Source: Odobenus rosmarus divergens (lineage: Eukaryota > Chordata > Mammalia > Carnivora > Odobenidae). Taken from it: DNA of 64,000 nt. The stretch covers positions 478,668 to 542,667 of the forward strand of contig NW_004451420.1 in the NCBI RefSeq assembly GCF_000321225.1, written 5' to 3'. Under the pieces are notes generated by a model that was given only the letters and a program-made list of their open reading frames with translations, was not told where the DNA came from and made no database searches. Numbering within the stretch: the first letter of the stretch is position 1; each line of letters opens with the position of its first letter. Both the position numbers and the translations under genes were made by a program. Positions 57,723 to 64,000 of this stretch are shown piece after piece.

Positions 57723-57982
57723 GGAATAACCACTAGGAGGCCCTGGGCCAAGCTGGGATTGGAGCCTGGGCTGACCTGAGTCCACCCCCTGCCCCCGCCC
57801 CGGGGAGGACTTTTACCCCCCGAGGGCCCTGGTCACATGCGCTGCTTTCAGGGGAGCCGGCCCCCAGCTGGGTAGGGGATCCCTCCTCCTCCATTGTCTG
57901 GCTCACAGGGTCTGGCCCCCTTCCTGTTCTGCTCTGTGTTTGCACAGGGACCACAGCCCGTCCCTCCTTGCCATGACCGGTG

Positions 57983-58031
57983 GTTAATCAGCAGCCCGGC
58001 CACCATGGGAGGGCCCCGGTGGGTGGATAAA
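57983..58031 (+). promoter_or_regulatory. FTCD: FTCD proximal promoter: HNF1-like half-site and TATA-like box
   Basis: GTTAAT (57983-57988, in TGGTTAATCAG) is an HNF1-type half-site. GATAAA (58026-58031, in GTGGATAAAGG) is a TATA-like box 84 bases before the ATG, placing a start near 58,055-58,060. FTCD is known to be strongly expressed in liver, which fits both. Motif calls are by eye. Confidence 0.45.
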
Positions 58032-58114
58032 GGCCCCAGCAGGCACCGGAGGGCAGTGTCCCTCCTCCCCTGCGTCCACCCTGTGAGAGGAGTGCCAGGA
58101 TCAAGGCCCAGACC

Positions 58115-61100
58115 ATGTCTCAGCTGGTGGAATGCGTTCCCAACTTCTCAGAGGGGAACAACCAGGAGGTGAGGTGCAGGGGGCTAGGCAAGGGGCTCGG
58201 GGCAAGGAGAAAGGGGTGTGCTTGATGTGGGTTGGGGAGTATGTTCTCTGAACTGGAACCACTTCCTGTCGTCAGCCCATAGGGAGGTGCCGCATGAGCG
58301 CAGGGACTCAGAGTGGCTGAGCAGGGGTGAGGAAGAGGCCGTGGGCTGGGCAGTCAGGCAGGGGTCCTGGCCCTGGAGCTGGGCCATAGGGCTGTTGGAA
58401 GGTCTCCAAACCTTGTCAGTGGGCTCCCCATGTTACCCATGAGGACACTGAGGCGTAGGGAGTGGGTGCAGGCCACTGAGGGCCACGGAGCCCCTGCTGC
58501 CTCAGAAGGTTCTGGGACCTTCATGCCCCGCCCCTAGTGCAGATGCTCCTACTAGGGACTGCTTGGGGGGCTAGGGCCCTGACCGTCTGTGACATTGGCC
58601 TATAGGTCACCTTCTTGGAGCCGCAGCAGTCCCTCCACCAGGGTTTTGATTCCTGCCTCAGTTTCTCCTGGAGGGTGCCACCTGTTTCCCTTTTCTTGGC
58701 GACCACACCTCAGTGATGGGCCTCCCTGGGCTTGCGCTCTTTGAGGAATTCCCAAACGCTCAATACCAGCTCCTTAGGCCCGTGTTTGGGTGGTGGTTGG
58801 GGGCGGCAGGAGAGGCATGGCCGCCTCTGAAGCTCCTGTTCCTTCTTCTAAGTGGGGAAACTGAGGCACAGGGTCGGGCTTTCGTCCCCAGGTGATTGAC
58901 GCCATCTCTCGCGCCGTGGCGCAGACCCCGGGCTGTGTGCTGCTGGACGTGGATGCTGGCCCCTCCACCAACCGCACTGTCTACACGTTCGTAGGGCAGC
59001 CCAAGGACGTGGTGGAGGGGGCCCTCAATGCCGCCCGGGTTGCCTTCCAGCTCATTGATATGAGGCAGCACAAAGGTGAAGGGTCCTCCCCCACAGGGTG
59101 TGGGGGCTGCCTGGCCTGCAAGCTTGCCCTGGAAGGACCCCAGAGCCCCCTGAAGGGTCTCAGGCGCAGCCCACAGAGGCTGCTGTGCCAGGCTAAGGTC
59201 CGTGGAGACCCCCTCTGTGTTTCAGGGGTTCCCAGGAGTGACTGGCAGTGAGGCTCAGGCATCCTGTGCAGGCCTGGGGGGATTGGGGGGGCAGGGAGAA
59301 AAGACGCAGAAACCGGCCTGGCAACAGCCCTCAAAAGCAAACACATCTGCTGTGGCAGGCAGGGTCAAAGGTTGGTGGACACGCTGGGGACAGGTCAAAA
59401 GGGCAGGGGCTCTGGCTACTCACAGCGGGGGGGTCAGGCCCATGTGATTCCAGCTGGTAGAGAGTTAGCAAGCCAATCTCAAAGCCAGAGCTCCCAGGGG
59501 GAGCGGAGTGGTCAGGGTTTGAGAAGGACGCTCGGTAAGCTGCGGGGGCAGGGAGGGTTGGGTGGTGGGAGCTGGTTAGGACTCTGGCCGCTCAGCTCGG
59601 CAGGCAGTGCTGGGCAGTGCGCTCTGTGGCTTAGGAGACGGAGGGGCTTACCGAGGCCAAAATACTTGGCTGGCTGCTTCTCCCGGGATCCCTGTGGTCA
59701 GTGGGACCAGCGGCGTGTGTGGATGGAGGGCAGGGTGGGGGCAGGGAGGGCGGGGTCCACGAGCCCGCTGAGCCCACGCCTACGCCTGGGCCCCCCTGGG
59801 CCTCCCCTTCGTCAGCCCCCTCTCTGTGTAGGGGAGCACCCTCGGATGGGCGCCCTGGACGTGTGCCCCTTCATCCCTGTGAGGGGCGTCAGCATGGATG
59901 AGTGTGTGCTCTGTGCCCAGGCCTTCGGTCAGCGGCTGGCCGAGGGGCTGGGTGTGCCAGGTGAGTGCCCCGAAAGGGACACCCCAGGGCAGGGGCTCCC
60001 CCTCACTGCACTGCGGCACCCTCAGTTTCTCTGCAGATAGAAGCCGGGTGCAGTGTGCGCTGTGCCTGGCCGGCCGTTCGGGAGCCGGTGGACGCCGCTT
60101 AGCTGCTCCACAAAGTCAAGTCTGTGCTTCCTAATGGAATAATTTCACCTTGGGGAATTAACCAAATCAAGAAATTATTAACCTGAGACAAACGGGGGGC
60201 GTCTATGCTCGCGGGGCACGGGCTCAGGCAGATGGGGTGTGTGAGGGCAGGGCCCAAGCCCCACCCCCTGCGGGTACAGGCCAGTGTGTTCCAAGCTCTC
60301 ACTGTCGTGGGGACATTGGGGTTGCGGTGAGTTTTGTTTTCTTTTCTCTGTGTTTCTTAATTTGTGGGCCTATTTATTGTACAATGAAAATACGCTTTAG
60401 AAAGAAAGGTGAACATGCTTCCATCCTGAATGTCTACTTCTAACTCTTAGCATCTCGGTGATGGCTTTTTCGGGGGCATCTGTGCAGGGGGAGCAGTGGG
60501 GGGGCTGCCCTGGCCCTGGGTGGGCAGAGGAGTGTCCATCAGCGATGAGGCGCAGGGAGATGGGAGCCAAGGGAGAGGGGGGTTGGTCCGCCAGGCTGAG
60601 GCTGGCAGGAGCGGCTGCCTCGTTTCTCCTCCAGGAGTGGGGGTTCTGGGCGGCCCACCGGCTGGGACCCTGACCAGCCCAGCCCCCTTGCAGTGTACCT
60701 CTATGGGGAGGCAGCACGCACAGCCAGTCGCCGGACCCTGCCTGCCATCCGGGCTGGGGAGTACGAGGCCCTCCCTGAGAAGGTGCGTGTCTCCTCAACC
60801 AGGGTGGGCAGGTGGAGGGGTAGACCTTGCAAGGGTGGGTGCCCTCCTCCTTCCCTGACCTTGGCGGGGTGTCCCTCCTGTGGGGGACACCACAGCCTAG
60901 GGTGAGTCTCCCCACAGCTCAAGCAGACCGAGTGGGTGCCTGACTTCGGCCCCAGCTCCTTTGTTCCCAGCTGGGGGGCCACTGTCACGGGGGCACGGAA
61001 GTTCCTCATTGCATTCAACATCAACCTGCTCAGCACCAAGGAGCAGGCCCACCGCATCGCCCTCAACATTCGGGAGCAGGGGCGTGGGAAGGACAAGGTG

Positions 61101-62641
61101 AGCAGCCTCCTGTCCCCACGGGGGCTTGGCACTGCCTCGAGGAACCCTGAGGGGCTCACGGGAGAGAGTCAGAGGTGGGGGGGTGCTGTGGTGTGGACCT
61201 GCTGACCAGCCCAGCCTTGGTGTCCATGACAAGTGGGACGAGGCAGCTGGGGTTCCAGTGTTTGAAGTGGGGGAGCACCTACTTAAAAGACCAGGGCAGT
61301 AGGTGGGGTAGAGCTGCTGTTAGAATATTGCAGTCCTTCCGTTCTTCTAGGAAAACAGCTCCTTCTGAGCCCCAGGTGCTCCCAGCACATGGTGTAGGTG
61401 AAATGCTGGCCTGAGCCTGGTGCCCTGTGAGCAGGGGCCTCAGTTTCCCTGTGGTGGGCGGGACCCTCTGCAGCTGGCTCAGGGGAGAGCTCTGGAGCGT
61501 GAGGAGGGCCGCCAACCAGCCGTCCAGGCAGCACTGCAGGATCTGCAGGCCGTGGTGTCTGTCGGGGGAGGGAGCCCTCCAGCCAGCTTACGGGGCGGGG
61601 GGCGGGGGGTGGGTGCAAGTGGCTTTCAGTGCAGGTACTAGGAGAGGCTGGGCAGGGCCCAAGCAGGGAAAGACTTTTCCTTTGCAGCCAGGACTCCTGA
61701 AAAAGGTTCAGGGCATTGGCTGGTACCTGGATGAGAAGAACCTGGCCCAAGTGTCCACAAACCTCTTGGACTTTGAAGTCACAGCACTGCACACCGTCTA
61801 CGAGGAGACCTGCAGAGAAGCCCAGGTGAGCAGGGCGCGTGTCCCCTGCTGGCTGGGGTGAAGCAGGTGAGCAGGGCGGGTGTCCCCTGCTGGCTGGGGT
61901 GAAGTCCCACCAGGTGAGCAGGGCGCGTGTCCCCTGCTGGCTGGGGTGAAATCCCACCAGGTGAGCAGGCGGGTGTCCCCTGCTGGCTGGGGTGAAGTCC
62001 CTGCAGGTGAGCAGGGCGGGTGTCCCCTGCTGGCTGGGGTGAAGTCCCACCAGGTGAGCAGGGCGGGTGTCCCCTGCTGGCTGGGGTGAAGTCCCACCAG
62101 GTGAGCAGGGCGGGTGTCCCCTGCTGGCTGGGGTGAAGCCCCTGCAGGTGAGCAGGGCAGGTGTCCCCTGCTGGCTGGGGTGAAGTCCCACCAGGTGAGC
62201 AGGGCGGGTGTCCCCTGCTGGCTGGGGTGAAGCCCCTGCAGGTGAGCAGGGCAGGTGTCCCCTGCTGGCTGGGGTGAAGTCCCAGGTGAGCAGGGCGGGT
62301 GTCCCCTGCTGGCTGGGGTGAAGTCCCACCAGGTGAGCAGGGCGCGTGTCCCCTGCTGGCTGGGGTGAAATCCCACCAGGTGAGCAGGCGGGTGTCCCCT
62401 GCTGGCTGGGGTGAAGTCCCTGCAGGTGAGCAGGGCTGGTCCCCAGGACACCCTTCAGGGCATCTCAAGTCCTGCTCCCCTGGACACTGATGCCACTGGA
62501 CCTCTGCAGGAGCTGAGCCTGCCGGTGGTGGGCTCACAGCTGGTGGGCTTGGTGCCTCTGAAGGCCCTCCTGGATGCTGCCGCCTTCTACTGCGAGAAGG
62601 AGAACCTCTTCATCCTGGAGGAGGAGCTCCGCATCAGGCTG
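58115..62641 (+). CDS. FTCD: FTCD, formimidoyltransferase-cyclodeaminase, exons 1-7, 3' part outside window
   Basis: FTCD is a bifunctional octameric cytosolic enzyme, also Golgi-associated. It moves the formimino group of N-formimino-glutamate to tetrahydrofolate, then deaminates it to 5,10-methenyl-THF, ending histidine breakdown. Exons seen: 58115-58168, 58892-59075, 59832-59960, 60694-60782, 60918-61097, 61688-61825, 62510-62641. They sum to 906 nt, 302 codons of about 541 in human. All borders are AG/GT and phases join. The start [14 protein letters not shown] matches the family. The N- and C-subdomains of the formiminotransferase half are present: [20 protein letters not shown], the [17 protein letters not shown] segment in exon 3 with the catalytic histidine (human His82, same position here), [20 protein letters not shown] and [20 protein letters not shown]. 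The cyclodeaminase half is not in the window. No disruption is seen. It lies downstream of SPATC1L in the same direction, as in human. Confidence 0.96.
58424..58880. repeat. MIR-like fragments in FTCD intron 1
   Basis: CCATGTTACCCATGAGGACA followed by CTGAGGCGTAGGG (from 58427), and GTGGGGAAACTGAGGCACAG (from 58852), have the wording of the antisense MIR core. The second sits just before the exon 2 acceptor. Confidence 0.45.
61826..62431. repeat. 47-bp minisatellite at the start of FTCD intron 6, 13 units
   Basis: Units start at 61826, 61867, 61914, 61961, 62007, 62054, 62101, 62148, 62195, 62242, 62286, 62333 and 62380, with a partial unit at 62426. The usual length is 47, with 41-, 44- and 46-base variants. 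Each unit starts GTGAGCAGG and nearly all end in CAG, so the exon-6 splice donor CAG|GTGAGC recurs at every boundary. Units 3-5 and 12-14 share the same series of variants, which indicates a block duplication of several units. Confidence 0.97.
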
Positions 62642-63639
62642 GTGAGCCGGGCTCCAGTTGAGGGGCCAGTGGGGAGGCGGAAGCAAGCCTGACGCTCTGG
62701 GAGCAGGCCTGGGGCACCCTGTCTGCCAGCCGGGCCCCACTCCTCCTCCTCCTCTGTCTTAGTGTCTGTGCTTAGATGGCGTCATGCCATTATCATATCA
62801 GGGAATTATGGGAGTTTTTCCTTGTGATCTAGAAGATGTTCAGTCTTGTAAAAGTCCCTCGGAGAGGATGCACGCCACTTCCCCTGTCCCTTCCGGTGTC
62901 TGTGCCGGAGGCACCGGGTTGTGGCGGATGTGCGTGCACTCCCGTGTCAGCCCTGTGCCCGCCATGGGGTGCGGGCGTGTGGACCATCCACGAACAGCGA
63001 TGGGTTAGTTAGAAGCTGGTGCCACTGTCCCAAGTGACAACTTTAGCTGGAAGTCCTCCACAATGAGCACATGAGTGTGTTTCTCTGAAAGTGTTTGTCT
63101 TTGCTAGTTGGGTTTGTATCTCCTGATTCCGCAAATACATCTGGACTCCTTGCCCTGTTTTCAGGTCTGTGGGGGTGTTGGGCGTGGTTCCTTCCAGTTT
63201 AATGGAAGAGTCTATTTTTTAGGTATTCTGGTGATTACCTTTACAACTTAATACACTTACCCCTGGTTTTGATTTATTGGTTTTAAAATTTTACCCAAAT
63301 TTTCAAATATATAATTTGATTTATCAGTTTTTATCAGTATGCTGACAGCCTGCTATGGAAGCGAGAAAATAAACCTACTTAGCATTTACTCACATCTTTT
63401 CTTCCTTCTCTATTTCCTGATCTTTTTTTTTTTTTTTGAGCTACAGTAGTTTTTAGTGGGGGTGGGAGTTCTTTTGGTGGTTAATTTTTTTGAATGTTTT
63501 CTTTTGTAGTAAAATACACAATGTGAAATTGGCATCTTAACCATCTTTTAGGTATGCAGTTGGCGATATTAAGTACATCATAATGTTGTGCAGCCCTCAT
63601 AACCCAGGATGGGCTTTTCTGTGTCTGCAAAAAACACCA
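62642..63639. other. FTCD: Start of FTCD intron 7
   Basis: GC-rich unique sequence to about 63,050, then AT-rich sequence with T-runs. No further FTCD exon was found before the window ends. Confidence 0.5.
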
Positions 63640-64000
63640 TTAGGGTTCTGATAAGGACTGCACTGATTCTGTGCGTTGCTTTGGGGAGTACGGCCATCTT
63701 AACAGTAGAAGTGTTCTAATCCATGAACATGGGCTTTCCATTTATTTACATTTTCTTTCTTTCAGCAATGTTTTGTAGTTTTTATTGTACAAGTCTTTTA
63801 ATCCTTGGTTAAGTTAATTAAGTCCTAACTATTTTATTCTTCTTGATGCTATTATAAATGGAATTGTTTTTGCAATTTTTTTTTTCAGAGTGCTCATTGT
63901 TAGTGTATAGAAACACACTGACTTTTGGTGTTGACTTCATATCCTGCTTCCTCACTGAATTCATTTATTAGTTCTAGGTGGTTAAATTATTAAGTTTAAA
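63640..64000 (-). mobile_element. Old antisense LINE-1 fragment, runs off the window
   Basis: Antisense L1 ORF2 wording: GGGGAGTACGGCCATCTTAAC, CATGGGCTTTCCATTTATTT, TTTTGTAGTTTTTATTGTAC. It lies in FTCD intron 7 and continues past the right edge. Confidence 0.7.

Noticed and set aside
57248..57736. 162-codon plus-strand open frame with Trp/Gly/Arg repeats
   Set aside because: It is a translation of the GGAGGGTCAC VNTR. All frames of the array are low-complexity and there is no evidence of a gene.
61826..62431. Regular repeat array that superficially resembles a CRISPR array
   Set aside because: There are no variable spacers between repeats, the units abut directly, and the host is a mammal. 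It is a minisatellite.
61283..62537. Long minus-strand open frames with a repeated Pro/His-rich peptide (348, 252 and 217 codons)
   Set aside because: These are the antisense reading of the 47-bp minisatellite in FTCD intron 6. Repeat arrays without a stop in the unit give long frames by chance, and there is no start context or homologue.

Overview
The window is nuclear DNA from a mammal. The organism is most likely an arctoid carnivoran (bear, seal or mustelid group). The evidence is at least 17 copies of the tRNA-derived carnivore SINE (CAN-SINE/SINEC family, with the arctoid-style head and pyrimidine-rich body rather than the dog or cat subfamily) and carnivore-type LINE-1 3' ends. Coding sequence is split into exons with GT/AG borders, and no prokaryotic or phage features are seen.

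Four genes lie on the + strand in the order MCM3AP (3' end only) - LSS - SPATC1L - FTCD (5' half only). This is the gene order and common orientation I know from human 21q22.3, read in reverse. Layout: 46-1502, last two coding exons of MCM3AP. 1.6-9.2 kb, repeat-rich spacer (SINEs, truncated L1s, ancient repeats). 9.25-10.7 kb, CpG island with the LSS promoter. 10,234-32,072, complete LSS in 22 coding exons (733 codons). 32-41 kb, spacer with a recent L1 interrupted by a 560-base N gap. 41,105-54,730, complete SPATC1L in 4 exons (343 codons). 54.8-58.0 kb, spacer with a small-unit VNTR. 58,115-62,641, FTCD exons 1-7 (302 codons, the formiminotransferase half), with a 47-bp minisatellite in intron 6. 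62.6-64 kb, FTCD intron with old L1 sequence.

The genes are neighbours rather than a pathway. LSS makes lanosterol (sterol synthesis), FTCD degrades the histidine breakdown product formimino-glutamate using folate, SPATC1L is a speriolin-like protein, and MCM3AP (GANP) works in mRNA export.

I see no previously undescribed gene system. The points most worth a second look are structural: a VNTR upstream of FTCD whose units form direct repeats of nuclear-receptor half-sites; a minisatellite in FTCD that has copied the exon-6 splice donor 13 times; a perfect 48-bp inverted repeat that looks like a templated insertion into an old L1; a 126-bp duplication between two LSS introns; and an L1 copy with a 5' inversion. 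All family names come from recognition by eye. No database search was run.
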